Shown piece by piece: positions 24,796 to 33,513 of a stretch of DNA of 64,000 bases. The position numbers and the translations under genes are program-made. The stretch comes from JBBQER01 sp052148155 (GTDB lineage: Bacteria; Actinomycetota; Acidimicrobiia; IMCC26256; PALSA-610): assembly GCA_052148155.1 (NCBI GenBank), contig JBKQIY010000017.1, positions 1 to 64,000 on the forward strand, written 5' to 3'. Under the pieces are notes generated by a model. It saw nothing but the letters and a program-made list of their open reading frames with translations. It was not told the origin of the DNA and ran no database searches. The first letter of the stretch is position 1; the number at the start of each line of letters is the position of its first letter.

Positions 24796-25505
24796 TGTTG
24801 CTCCTCGGCATCGAAACCGCGACAAGACGCGTCGGGGTCGTGCTCGCGTCGGAGGAAGGAATGCTCGGCCGCGTCGAACTCGGCGGTCACGCCGACGTCG
24901 GTCCACCCCGCCATGCGGAGCGGTTGGCTCCCGCGATCGAGTACTGCTTCGACACGCTCGGCACCACGCTCGACCACGTCTCTGCGATTGCCGTCGGTGT
25001 CGGCCCGGGCATGTTCACCGGGTTGCGGGTCGGCGTGACGACCGCGAAAGTGTTGGCGCAAGCGTTGCGTATCCCCATGATTCCCGTGTCGAGCCTCGAT
25101 CTGCTCGCATATCCGCTCCGTCACGCCCGATCGCTGGTCGTTCCCACGATCGACGCGCGCCGCAACGAGCTCTACTACGCGCTGTATCGGCCCGTGCCCG
25201 GCGGCGTCCAGCGCGCCTCTGAATACGAGATCGGCAGTCCCGACGACGTCATCGCCGAGCTCGAAGCGCGGGGCGAGGACGCGCTGATCTGCGGCGACGG
25301 TGCGTTGCGATTCGAGAAAGCCTTCCGCGACGTCGACCATGCCGAGCTCGCCGGCCCGGCGCACGCCGCTCCCAGTCTCGCCGCGCTCGCCGAACTGGCG
25401 GCCGCCCGCTATCAGCGCGAAGAATTCTGCGCAGCCGCCGACGTGTTGCCGTTATATCTGCGCAAGAGCGACGCCGAGCTTGCGTGGGATCGAAAGGACA
25501 GATGA
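24795..25505 (+). CDS. tsaB: tRNA t6A biosynthesis protein TsaB
   Basis: TsaB, 236 residues, is the inactive ASKHA paralogue that pairs with TsaD. MLLLGIETATRRVGVVL, AIAVGVGPGMFTGLRVGVTTAKVLAQ and PTIDARRNELYYALYRP are diagnostic. The start overlaps tsaE and the rimI start follows one base after its stop. Confidence 0.95.
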   Translation: MLLLGIETATRRVGVVLASEEGMLGRVELGGHADVGPPRHAERLAPAIEYCFDTLGTTLDHVSAIAVGVGPGMFTGLRVGVTTAKVLAQALRIPMIPVSSLDLLAYPLRHARSLVVPTIDARRNELYYALYRPVPGGVQRASEYEIGSPDDVIAELEARGEDALICGDGALRFEKAFRDVDHAELAGPAHAAPSLAALAELAAARYQREEFCAAADVLPLYLRKSDAELAWDRKDR

Positions 25506-25506
25506 C

Positions 25507-26067
25507 GTGTCCACCGCACCCAAGTTGATCGAACCACTGGAGGTGCATATCTCGCCGATGCGCCGGCGCCACTTACGCTCGGTGCTGCGGATCGAAAGTC
25601 AGGTGTACCCGACGCCGTGGACCCATGGTCTGTTCGTCAGCGAGCTTGCCCTGCGCTCGTCGCGTGCGTACGTCATCGCGCGCGTCGGTCGTGAGGTGAT
25701 CGGGTACGCCGGACTCATGATGTCGTTGGCCGATGGTCACGTCACGACCATCGCCGTCGATCCGGAATGGCAACGCCGAGGGGTCGGTATGCGCATGCTC
25801 CTCGCGCTCGCGCGGGAAGCGATCGCGCGGGGCGCAACCGCGCTCACGCTCGAAGTGCGTCTTTCGCACCTTGGCGCACAGCAGCTCTATCGGCGGTTCG
25901 GGTTCACCGCAGTCGGAGTTCGCAAGGGCTACTACGCCGACACCGGCGAGGACGCGCTCATCATGTGGGCGCACGACGTCGACCAACCCGACTACGAATC
26001 CTTGCTCGGGCGTCTCGAGCTCAGCGTCGCCGGCGCCACGGTGGTCGAACGACCGAAGAGCTGGTGA
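25507..26067 (+). CDS. rimI: Ribosomal-protein-alanine N-acetyltransferase family protein
   Basis: This GNAT-fold protein of 186 residues is RimI-like. The acetyl-CoA loop is VDPEWQRRGVGMRMLLALA (Q/RxxGxG), and LTLEVRLSHLGAQQLYRRFGFTAVGVRKGYY is typical of RimI, as is YADTGEDALIMW. GTG at 25507 leaves an N-terminal extension of about 15 residues. Position between tsaB and tsaD is the usual one. Whether S18 or another protein is the substrate cannot be told. Confidence 0.9.
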   Translation: MSTAPKLIEPLEVHISPMRRRHLRSVLRIESQVYPTPWTHGLFVSELALRSSRAYVIARVGREVIGYAGLMMSLADGHVTTIAVDPEWQRRGVGMRMLLALAREAIARGATALTLEVRLSHLGAQQLYRRFGFTAVGVRKGYYADTGEDALIMWAHDVDQPDYESLLGRLELSVAGATVVERPKSW

Positions 26068-27059
26068 CGGTGCGGATCCTCGGGATCGAAACGTCATGTG
26101 ACGAGACCGCAGCCGCCGTCGTCGACGACGGCGGCAACGTCCGCTCGTCGGTGGTTTCCAGCCAGGTCGTGCTGCACGCCCGGTACGGCGGAGTCGTGCC
26201 AGAGATCGCCAGTCGTGCGCACGTCGAACTCATCAACGAGGTGATCGAACAGGCCCTCGTCGAGGCCGGCGTGACCTTGCACGACATCGACGCGGTTGCC
26301 GCCGCCCACGGACCCGGTCTGGCCGGCGCGCTCCTGGTCGGCGTGAGCGCCGCGAAGGCGCTCGCGCTTGCGCTCAAGTGCCCGTACCTGGGCGTCAACC
26401 ATCACGAAGCGCACATGTACGCGGCATTGATCGACGATCCGAACCTCGAGCCTCCGTTCGTGACGCTCGTCGTGTCCGGCGGACACACGTTGTTGATCGC
26501 GATGGACGACCACGGCCGCTACCGCGTGCTCGGCCGAACCGTCGACGACGCGGCCGGCGAAGCATTCGACAAAGTGGCACGTTTCCTCGGCCTGGGCTAC
26601 CCCGGCGGTCCTGCCATCGACCGGCTCGCCACCGACGGCGACGCCGGCGCGATCGCGTTCCCGCGGCCGATGCTCGACGACGGCAACGATTTCTCGTTTT
26701 CGGGACTAAAAACTGCCGTCGTGCTCTACGTACGCAAACACCCACAGGCCAACGTCGCCGATGTCGCGGCGTCGTTCCAAGCTGCGGTCGTCGACGTGCT
26801 CGTCGCGAAGCTCCTCCGGGTCGCCGACCAGACCGGGCTTCGCACCCTGGTGATCGGCGGAGGCGTCGCCGCGAACTCTGCGCTGCGCCGACGGCTGCGC
26901 GACGAGGGGACGACGACAGGACTGCGCGTCGTGCTGCCCAGCGTCGGGTTGTGCACCGACAACGCGGCGATGGTCGCCGCGGTGGCGTACTGGCGCCTCG
27001 CCGCGGACGGTCCGACCTCCCTCGGTGCCGGTGCCTACCCCGCCCTCAGGCTGAACTAG
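26064..27059 (+). CDS. tsaD: tRNA t6A synthase catalytic subunit TsaD
   Basis: TsaD, 331 residues, transfers threonylcarbamoyl to tRNA A37. The metal-binding motif is NHHEAHMYAAL (HxEAH) near residue 113. ILGIETSCDETAAAVVDDGG, AAAHGPGLAGALLVGVSAAK, VVSGGHTLL and IGGGVAANSALRRRL support the call. GTG 26064 overlaps rimI by 4 nt; GTG 26070 is an alternative two codons in. Confidence 0.96.
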   Translation: MTVRILGIETSCDETAAAVVDDGGNVRSSVVSSQVVLHARYGGVVPEIASRAHVELINEVIEQALVEAGVTLHDIDAVAAAHGPGLAGALLVGVSAAKALALALKCPYLGVNHHEAHMYAALIDDPNLEPPFVTLVVSGGHTLLIAMDDHGRYRVLGRTVDDAAGEAFDKVARFLGLGYPGGPAIDRLATDGDAGAIAFPRPMLDDGNDFSFSGLKTAVVLYVRKHPQANVADVAASFQAAVVDVLVAKLLRVADQTGLRTLVIGGGVAANSALRRRLRDEGTTTGLRVVLPSVGLCTDNAAMVAAVAYWRLAADGPTSLGAGAYPALRLN

Positions 27060-27067
27060 CCCCCACC

Positions 27068-27097
27068 TTGCTCTCGCCGGGGCCGGCTTGGTAGCGT
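27068..27097 (+). promoter_or_regulatory. Candidate groES promoter
   Basis: TTGCTC at 27068-27073 and TAGCGT at 27092-27097 are 18 nt apart, and the -10 touches the CIRCE element. A repressor on CIRCE would block polymerase here. Confidence 0.4.
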
Positions 27098-27123
27098 TAG
27101 CACTCGACGCATGGGAGTGCTAA
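27097..27123 (+). promoter_or_regulatory. CIRCE operator (HrcA-binding site)
   Basis: TTAGCACTC at 27097-27105 and GAGTGCTAA at 27115-27123 form a perfect 9-bp inverted repeat around a 9-nt spacer. This is the consensus CIRCE element bound by the heat-shock repressor HrcA. It lies 62 nt before groES, so the chaperonin gene should be derepressed by heat. Confidence 0.95.
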
Positions 27124-27184
27124 CCCTGCCGTCACCACTCGACCCCCAGTCCAGTCGAGGTTCCCCTTCGAGGAGGATGCACCG

Positions 27185-27490
27185 ATGAATCTGCAGCCGT
27201 TGGAAGACCGGATCGTCGTGCGGCCGGCCGAGGCCGAGGAGACGACCATCAGCGGCCTCGTCATCCCCGACACCGCCAAAGAGAAGCCGCAACAGGGCGA
27301 GGTCCTGGCGGTCGGTCCGGGCCGGCGCGCCGAGAACAGTGGCGAACTGATCGCCATGGAACTCACGCCCGGTGACACCGTCGTGTACTCGAAATACGGT
27401 GGCACCGAAATCGCCGTCGACGGCGAGGATGTCCTCATCCTCAGCTCCCGTGACGTGCTCGCCAAGGTCACCAAGGCCAAAAAGAAGTAG
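27185..27490 (+). CDS. groES: Co-chaperonin GroES
   Basis: GroES, 101 residues, caps the GroEL folding chamber. MNLQPLEDRIVVRPAEAEE, the mobile loop TTISGLVIPDTAKEKPQQG and GEDVLILSSRDVLAKV identify it. AGGAGG precedes the ATG. It has its own CIRCE element and a terminator 23 nt after the stop, and no groEL follows, so it is a monocistronic unit. groEL must lie elsewhere. Confidence 0.98.
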   Translation: MNLQPLEDRIVVRPAEAEETTISGLVIPDTAKEKPQQGEVLAVGPGRRAENSGELIAMELTPGDTVVYSKYGGTEIAVDGEDVLILSSRDVLAKVTKAKKK

Positions 27491-27513
27491 CGACCAGATC
27501 GAAAGCGGCAACG

Positions 27514-27538
27514 AAGGCCCCGGCACCGCCGGGGCCTT
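27514..27538 (+). terminator. Rho-independent terminator after groES
   Basis: A perfect 11-bp stem (AAGGCCCCGGC / GCCGGGGCCTT) with a 3-nt loop lies 23 nt after the groES stop. The U-tract is short, as is usual in GC-rich actinobacteria. It also separates groES from the convergent acyl-CoA ligase gene. Confidence 0.85.
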
Positions 27539-27592
27539 CCTCGCGACCCGCTGAGCCCGCGATCTCCGAGCCCGAGCTGACCGGCCGGTCGC

Positions 27593-29206
27593 TCAGCTGT
27601 CCGCCGCTGCTCGCGCTTTCGCCCACTTGTAGTCGGCCTTGCCGTTCGGTCCCCGCACGATCTCGGGTACGAACACAAACCGGCGCGGACGCTTGAAGCG
27701 TGCCAGACCGTCGAGCGCGCCCGTCAGGTCGGACGCGGTGAGGGTCACGTGCTCACGGCATGCGACCACCGCGGTGACCGCCTCGCCGAAACGGTCGTCG
27801 GGGACGCCGATCACCAGACAGTCGGTGACGTCGGGATGCAACTTCACCGCTTCTTCGACCTCCTCCGGGAACACCTTCTCTCCACCTGAGTTGATGACCG
27901 CCGAGCCACGACCGAGCAGCGCGATCGTGCCGTCGGCGTCAACGCGCGCGAAGTCGCCGGGCACCGACCAACGTGCGCCGTTGATCACCCGGAACGTGCC
28001 CTGAGACTTGCGCTCGTCCTTGTAGTAGCCGACGGGGATGTGACCGCCGACCGCGAGCATCCCGACCTCGTCGGAACCGGGCGTGACCTCCCGTCCGTCG
28101 TCGGTGAACACTTTCGTGCTCGCTCCGATCGAAAATTTGGCGGTCGTCGGCTCGGAACCCGGCGCACTGATCGATCCGGCAAAACCGACCCCTTCGCTCG
28201 ATCCGAGCGAGTCGAAACACAACAAGTTGCCGCGGGCCATCAACGCCTGCTTCGTTTCCGTCGACCACATCACCCCCGAACTGATGATCAACTCGAGCGA
28301 CGAAAGGTCGTAGGGTTCGCCGCGCGTTTCGGCCTCTTCCAACGCCCGCACCATTGGCTTGGCGAACGCGTCGCCGACGATGGCCATCTGCGTCACGCGT
28401 TCGCGCTGCACCGTCTGCCACAGCTCGTCCGCGTCGAAGTGGCGGCCCTCGAGGGTCACGACACCCGATCCGACGAACAGGGCCTGGAACGACGTGAACC
28501 CGCCGGTTCCGTGCATCAGCGGCGACGCGGGTAGGTGCATCCGGTTGGAACCCGAGTCGATCACCGCCTTGGCGACCGCACCGGCGTCTGCCGGTTCGAC
28601 GGGCGGCGCCTGACCGACAAGCGGGTACGCGCTCTGGATCAGCACCTTCACGAGGTCCTCGTTGCGCCACATCACGCCTTTCGGCATGCCCGTCGTGCCA
28701 CCCGTGTACAAGAAGTACAGGTCGTCGTCGGAACGCTCGATGCGGGGCATCGGATCGTGCGACGCCACAAGCTCTTCGTATCCGACAGCGAAGTCGAGCA
28801 TCGGCGAGCCGTCCTCGACCTGGATCCAGCATTTGACATGCGGCGACCGCGCGCGGATCGTGGCGACGCGATCCCCGAGCTCTCCGTGGAACAGCACCGC
28901 CTCGGCGTCGGAGTTGTCGATCAGATAGGCGAGCTCATCCTCGAGGTAGCGGTAGTTCACGTTCACCGGAACGCCGCGCATCTTGAACGTCGCGTACACG
29001 CCTTCGCTGTACTCGTTGCTGTTGTACAGATAGGAGGCGACCTTCGATCCCGGCTCGAGTCCCGCGGCGGTCAACGCGGCGGCGAGGCGAGCGGCGCGGT
29101 CGTCGAACTGGCTCCACGTCAATCGGCGCGCGCCGTGCACCAACACCACACGGTCTCCGAGCGCGTCACTGACCGATTCCCAGATGTCTGCGAAATTCCA
29201 GGCCAC
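27593..29206 (-). CDS. Fatty-acyl-CoA ligase (AMP-binding, FadD-like)
   Basis: This 537-residue ANL-superfamily enzyme activates a carboxylate to acyl-AMP and then acyl-CoA. The P-loop-like motif is YFLYTGGTTGMPKGVMW near residue 170; FDSLGSSEGVGF, the hinge-region LLGRGSAVINSGGEKVFPEEVE and the C-terminal catalytic Lys context GPNGKADYKWAK are present. The start codon is preceded by GAGGAG. The chain length or type of substrate is not readable. A similar gene lies at 62050-63687. Confidence 0.92.
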   Translation of the reverse strand: MAWNFADIWESVSDALGDRVVLVHGARRLTWSQFDDRAARLAAALTAAGLEPGSKVASYLYNSNEYSEGVYATFKMRGVPVNVNYRYLEDELAYLIDNSDAEAVLFHGELGDRVATIRARSPHVKCWIQVEDGSPMLDFAVGYEELVASHDPMPRIERSDDDLYFLYTGGTTGMPKGVMWRNEDLVKVLIQSAYPLVGQAPPVEPADAGAVAKAVIDSGSNRMHLPASPLMHGTGGFTSFQALFVGSGVVTLEGRHFDADELWQTVQRERVTQMAIVGDAFAKPMVRALEEAETRGEPYDLSSLELIISSGVMWSTETKQALMARGNLLCFDSLGSSEGVGFAGSISAPGSEPTTAKFSIGASTKVFTDDGREVTPGSDEVGMLAVGGHIPVGYYKDERKSQGTFRVINGARWSVPGDFARVDADGTIALLGRGSAVINSGGEKVFPEEVEEAVKLHPDVTDCLVIGVPDDRFGEAVTAVVACREHVTLTASDLTGALDGLARFKRPRRFVFVPEIVRGPNGKADYKWAKARAAADS

Positions 29207-29313
29207 GCACGCTCCTCAGGCTGGGCAAGGCAAGTCTCGCAGGCCGGCCCCGTCGCCGTCGTCTCCGCCGGGCCGGTCCAACGCGCCAGCCACAATCGGT
29301 ACGCTCGACGTTC

Positions 29314-29994
29314 ATGGAAACGCGGGGCGGACAGCAACGGATTCCGCGTCCGGCGGCGTTTCGTTTGGGTGGGCCGCCACCGTGGGCGACCCTCGGTGCC
29401 GCCGAACGGCGGCTCACGCTCGACGACGTCCGTCGCCGATTGCTCCGCTCACCGCCCGGCGCGGCTGCCGTCTCGCTCGTGCCCGGCAGTGTGTCGGCCG
29501 CGGTTCTCGTCCCGCTCGTCGAGATCGAAGGCGAGACCCACGTCGTATTCATCAAGCGTCCCGAAACCATGTCGACCCACAAAGGCGAAATCGCGTTCCC
29601 GGGCGGCAAACTCGACCCTGCCGTCGACACCGACCTGCGCGCCGCCGCGTTGCGTGAGGCACGGGAGGAAATCGGTCTCGATCCGGGCGTCGTAGAGGTC
29701 GTGGCGCGGCTCACCGGCGTCGCGACCGCCGCGTCGCGTTTCACGATCACACCGTTCGTCGGTTTCCTCGCCAGCCGGCCGTCGCTTTCGCCGAGCCCGG
29801 CCGAAGTCGTGCGGGTGCTCGAAGTCCCGCTCTCAGATCTGTTCGACGACCGCATCTACCACGAGGAACGGTGGGACAGCTTCCAACGGGACATGTCCGT
29901 CTACTTTTTCGATTTGCCCGACGAAACGGTGTGGGGAGCGACCGCACGTATCCTGACCGATCTCCTCACGCGGCTCGTCACAACCGGCGCGTGA
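29314..29994 (+). CDS. NUDIX hydrolase, CoA-pyrophosphatase type
   Basis: The 226-residue protein carries the NUDIX box GGKLDPAVDTDLRAAALREA followed by REEIGLDPG, preceded by HKGEIAFPGG, the pattern of CoA diphosphatases (NudL/YeaB). It likely cleaves CoA or acyl-CoA to 4'-phosphopantetheine and 3',5'-ADP. TACGCT ends 8 nt before the ATG without a Shine-Dalgarno sequence, so a leaderless transcript is possible. It is divergent from the acyl-CoA ligase, which fits a CoA-related role. Confidence 0.88.
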   Translation: METRGGQQRIPRPAAFRLGGPPPWATLGAAERRLTLDDVRRRLLRSPPGAAAVSLVPGSVSAAVLVPLVEIEGETHVVFIKRPETMSTHKGEIAFPGGKLDPAVDTDLRAAALREAREEIGLDPGVVEVVARLTGVATAASRFTITPFVGFLASRPSLSPSPAEVVRVLEVPLSDLFDDRIYHEERWDSFQRDMSVYFFDLPDETVWGATARILTDLLTRLVTTGA

Positions 29995-30025
29995 TCATCG
30001 AAGGCATGATCGGCGAGAGGTGAAC

Positions 30026-30418
30026 ATGGACATCGAAGAGTTCTACACGCAAGACGAACGACGGCGGCATTCGACTGAGCTCGAGTTCGGGCGCGACTGG
30101 AACGACGCCGACGGTCGAGCCGAGGTGTCGTGGGTGCAAGACACCGGCGAGGTCTACGTCATGCGCGAGCCCAACGCCGGCGTGGTGGGCGACGGTGCCG
30201 GCGACCTGTACGTCCGCCACGTCTCGGAACACGCGCTCGGTGTCGAGGTGCTGGGCGTCGTTGCCGGCCTGGACGCCATTCAGGCGGTGATGAGCGGCTG
30301 GGAGCAGGTCATGGCCCGCCCCGACGGTCTGGCGTGGCTGAGCGATCGGATCGCTCACGCCCAAGAGCACGCACACGACGCGCCGGCGACACCTTCAGAG
30401 GTGCTGCCCGAGGATTAG
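30026..30418 (+). CDS. Hypothetical protein
   Basis: A 130-residue acidic protein (MDIEEFYTQDERRRHSTELE...) of unknown function. GAGAGG ends 5 nt before the ATG at 30026, which is preferred to GTG 30020. It has no membrane segment or Cys motif. The middle (VSEHALGVEVLGVVAGLDAI) reads as a mixed beta/alpha domain, and a His-rich, charged tail follows. It comes 31 nt after the NUDIX gene and may be cotranscribed. I do not recognise a family. Confidence 0.7.
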   Translation: MDIEEFYTQDERRRHSTELEFGRDWNDADGRAEVSWVQDTGEVYVMREPNAGVVGDGAGDLYVRHVSEHALGVEVLGVVAGLDAIQAVMSGWEQVMARPDGLAWLSDRIAHAQEHAHDAPATPSEVLPED

Positions 30419-30697
30419 CGCCCGTCGCCGATCACCGCCACCGGCCGTCGGGCAGGTCGTCGACGTGGTCTGCGAGCCGCGGTGGACCTCGCGGAGTCGG
30501 CCCTGACCGCCGAAGCCCTGCACGCCGGACACCGTGACGCCGCCGACGCCGCGCCCGTTGAGCGCGACGGTGACGTCCCCGAGGCGCCGCGCCGTGAGGA
30601 ACGCCGCGACCAGATGCACGCCGATTCGCGCCTCGCGCAACGCGGCCGTGTTGTACGAGGCGGGCATGAGTCGGCTCGTGCCCGATCCCAACCGCAC
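30395..30697 (-). CDS. Possible small hypothetical protein
   Basis: The minus strand of the ~350-bp gap before guaB3 holds a 100-codon frame (MRLGSGTSRLMPASYNTAAL...). Its third codon positions are about 90% G or C, like real genes here and better than the competing plus-strand frame. A GAGG lies about 11 nt before the GTG start. It overlaps the end of the 30026-30418 gene by 24 nt. No family is recognised, and it could be a remnant or chance frame. Confidence 0.3.
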   Translation of the reverse strand: MRLGSGTSRLMPASYNTAALREARIGVHLVAAFLTARRLGDVTVALNGRGVGGVTVSGVQGFGGQGRLREVHRGSQTTSTTCPTAGGGDRRRALILGQHL

Positions 30698-30765
30698 GCC
30701 GGGATAACCTCATCGGTTCCAGGGCGCGAGCCTGGAGACGACGAACTCGAAGCTCCGGAGGAACT

Positions 30766-31932
30766 GTGGAAGTCGAGATCGGGATCGGCAAAACGGGTCG
30801 GCGGGCGTACGGCTTCGACGAGATCGCCATCGTGCCCAGCCGGCGCACACGCGACCCCGAAGACGTCGACATCTCCTGGGACGTCGACGCCTACAAGTTC
30901 GATCTGCCGATGATGGCCGCCGCGATGGACGGCGTTGTCTCACCCGCGACCGCCATCGAGATCGGTCGCCTCGGCGGACTCGGATGTTTGAACCTCGAAG
31001 GTCTCTGGACCCGTTACGAGGATCCCGACGCGGTCTTTGAAGAAATCGCGTCGTTGCCGGCCGATAAGGCGACACGTCGGATGCAGGAGCTGTACGCCGA
31101 GCCGATCAAGCCTGAGCTGATCGGCATGCGAATCGGTGAGATCAAAGCAGGCGGCGCGACCGCGTGCGCATCGCTGACGCCGCAGCGGGTCGAGCAGTTC
31201 TCCAAGCACGTCCTCGACGCTGAGCTCGACCTCCTCGTCGTGCAAGGCACCGTCGTGTCGGCCGAGCACGTCTCGCACGATCCCGCCCGTCAGCCGCTCA
31301 ACCTGAAGAAGTTCATCCGCGAGTTCGACCTACCCGTGATCGTCGGTGGGTGCGCCTCGTACTCGACCGCGCTGCACCTCATGCGGACCGGCGCGGTCGG
31401 TGTGCTCGTCGGCGTCGGGCCGGGCCACGCCTGCACGACCCGCGGCGTGCTCGGTATCGGAGTGCCGCAGGCCACCGCCATCGCCGACGCGGCCGGCGCA
31501 CGGATCCGACACCTCGACGAGACCGGCGTCTACGTCCAAGTGATCGCCGACGGCGGTATGGGCACGGGGGGCGACATCGCCAAGGCGATCGCGTGCGGAG
31601 CCGACGCGGTGATGATCGGGTCGCCGTTGGCCGGCGCGTACGAGGCACCCGGCCGCGGATACCACTGGGGGATGGCGACGTTTCATCCGACGTTGCCGCG
31701 CGGCGCCCGTGTGAACGCCGGTCAACGCGGAACGCTCGCCGAGATACTCGTCGGTCCCGCACACGACAACGACGGTTCGTTCAACCTCTTCGGCGGGTTG
31801 CGTACCTCGATGGCGACAACCGGCTACGAAACGGTGAAAGAATTCCAAAAAGCCGAAGTGATGGTCGCGCCCGCGCTGCAGACCGAAGGTAAGTCGCTCC
31901 AACGGTCGCAGGGCGTCGGCATGGGCCGGTGA
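30766..31932 (+). CDS. guaB3: GuaB3-family IMP dehydrogenase-related protein
   Basis: This 388-residue TIM-barrel protein belongs to the IMPDH/GMP-reductase superfamily. The active-site Cys is C223 in GVGPGHACTTRG, and the phosphate-binding IADGGMGTGGDIAKAIACGADAVMIGSPLAG follows (shown in part). No CBS domains are present. The N-terminus (GRRAYGFDEIAIVPSRRTRD) is that of the actinobacterial GuaB3 group, which accompanies true GuaB. GGAGGA precedes the GTG. It overlaps guaA by 4 nt. Its exact reaction is not settled by sequence. Confidence 0.92.
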   Translation: MEVEIGIGKTGRRAYGFDEIAIVPSRRTRDPEDVDISWDVDAYKFDLPMMAAAMDGVVSPATAIEIGRLGGLGCLNLEGLWTRYEDPDAVFEEIASLPADKATRRMQELYAEPIKPELIGMRIGEIKAGGATACASLTPQRVEQFSKHVLDAELDLLVVQGTVVSAEHVSHDPARQPLNLKKFIREFDLPVIVGGCASYSTALHLMRTGAVGVLVGVGPGHACTTRGVLGIGVPQATAIADAAGARIRHLDETGVYVQVIADGGMGTGGDIAKAIACGADAVMIGSPLAGAYEAPGRGYHWGMATFHPTLPRGARVNAGQRGTLAEILVGPAHDNDGSFNLFGGLRTSMATTGYETVKEFQKAEVMVAPALQTEGKSLQRSQGVGMGR

Positions 31933-33467
31933 ACGATCCGCACGACCGCGTTCTCGTCGTCGACTTCGGGGCGCAGTACGCGCAGCTGATCGCCCGCCGC
32001 GTGCGTGAGGCCCACGTATACAGCGAGATCGTGTCCCGGTCGATGCCGATCGCCGAAATGCTCGAACGCAACCCGAAAGCGATCATCCTTTCCGGCGGTC
32101 CGGCCTCAGTGCACGTCGACGGCGCACCGTCGATCGACCCCGCGATCTACCGTGCCGGCGTCCCGCTGCTCGGCATCTGTTACGGCGCGCAGCTCATCGC
32201 ACGCGATCTCGGCGGCGAAGTCGCCAAGACCGGCGCGGGCGAGTACGGCCGCACGACCCTTCGTGTCGAACGTTCGTCGGTGTTGCTCGGCGGCCCGCCC
32301 GACGAGCGGGTCGTTTGGATGAGCCATTTCGACGCGATGACCGCCGCTCCCGACGGTTTCGTGGTCGCGGCTCGTACCGATGGAACCGCGGCGGCGGTGA
32401 TCGAAGATCGCGATCGCGCCATCTACGCCGTGCAGTTCCATCCGGAAGTCGCGCACACCGAACGCGGACAGGAAATCCTCGAAGCTTTCCTGTACGACGC
32501 GGCCGGCTGCCGTCCGACGTGGACGAACGTGTCGATCATCGAAGCCGCCGTGCAGGAAATCCGCGACCAGGTCGGTACCGAGCGCGTCATCTGCGGACTT
32601 TCCGGCGGAGTTGATTCTGCGGTCGCGGCCGCGCTCGTACACAAAGCGATCGGCGACCAACTGACGTGCGTTTTCGTCGATACCGGTCTGCTCCGTCGCA
32701 ACGAAGCCGAACAGGTCGAGAACACGTTCCGTCGTCAGTTCGCGATCGATCTCGTGCACGTGAAGGCAGGCGACCGTTTTCTCGGCGCGCTCGACGACGT
32801 GATCGACCCCGAACGCAAACGCAAGATCATCGGCGAACTGTTCATCCGAGTCTTCGAAGAAGCCGCCCGCGATCTCGATCACGCGCGGTTCTTGGTGCAA
32901 GGGACTTTATATCCCGACGTGGTCGAGTCGGGCGGAGCCGACAACGCGAACATCAAATCTCATCACAACGTCGGCGGTCTTCCCGACGATATGGACTTCG
33001 AGCTCGTCGAACCGCTGCGCAACCTGTTCAAGGATGAAGTGCGCGCAGTCGGCGAGGAGCTCGGGTTGCCGCACGAGATCGTGTGGCGTCAACCGTTTCC
33101 CGGTCCGGGTCTCGCTGTGCGCATCATCGGAACGATCACACCCGAACGCATCCAGATCCTCCAAGAAGCCGACGCGGTCGTTGTGGAGGAGATCAAGCGC
33201 GCCGGTCTGTATCGCGAGATCTGGCAGAGCTTCGCGGTATTGCCGGCAGTGAAGACGGTCGGCGTGCAAGGCGATGATCGCACCTACGCGTACCCGATCG
33301 TGCTGCGCGCCGTCACATCCGACGACGCGATGACCGCCGACTGGGCGCGGATACCGTACGACGTGCTCGAGCGCATCTCGTCGCGGATCATCAACGAAGT
33401 TCCAGGCGTGAACCGGGTCGCGTACGACATCACGTCGAAACCGCCGGGAACGATTGAATGGGAATAG
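31929..33467 (+). CDS. guaA: GMP synthase (glutamine-hydrolysing)
   Basis: GuaA, 512 residues, aminates XMP to GMP. The class I glutaminase domain (1-200) has nucleophile Cys in LLGICYGAQLIA and the His-Glu pair in AVQFHPEVAHTE. The ATP-pyrophosphatase domain starts near 215 with CGLSGGVDSAVAAAL. The dimerisation domain has PFPGPGLAVRIIG and ends PPGTIEWE. GTG start overlaps guaB3, forming a guanine-nucleotide pair. Confidence 0.97.
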   Translation: MNDPHDRVLVVDFGAQYAQLIARRVREAHVYSEIVSRSMPIAEMLERNPKAIILSGGPASVHVDGAPSIDPAIYRAGVPLLGICYGAQLIARDLGGEVAKTGAGEYGRTTLRVERSSVLLGGPPDERVVWMSHFDAMTAAPDGFVVAARTDGTAAAVIEDRDRAIYAVQFHPEVAHTERGQEILEAFLYDAAGCRPTWTNVSIIEAAVQEIRDQVGTERVICGLSGGVDSAVAAALVHKAIGDQLTCVFVDTGLLRRNEAEQVENTFRRQFAIDLVHVKAGDRFLGALDDVIDPERKRKIIGELFIRVFEEAARDLDHARFLVQGTLYPDVVESGGADNANIKSHHNVGGLPDDMDFELVEPLRNLFKDEVRAVGEELGLPHEIVWRQPFPGPGLAVRIIGTITPERIQILQEADAVVVEEIKRAGLYREIWQSFAVLPAVKTVGVQGDDRTYAYPIVLRAVTSDDAMTADWARIPYDVLERISSRIINEVPGVNRVAYDITSKPPGTIEWE

Positions 33468-33513
33468 TAGGAGTACGTTTTCGCAACTCAGCGGCGACGG
33501 AGGGATAGGGACG

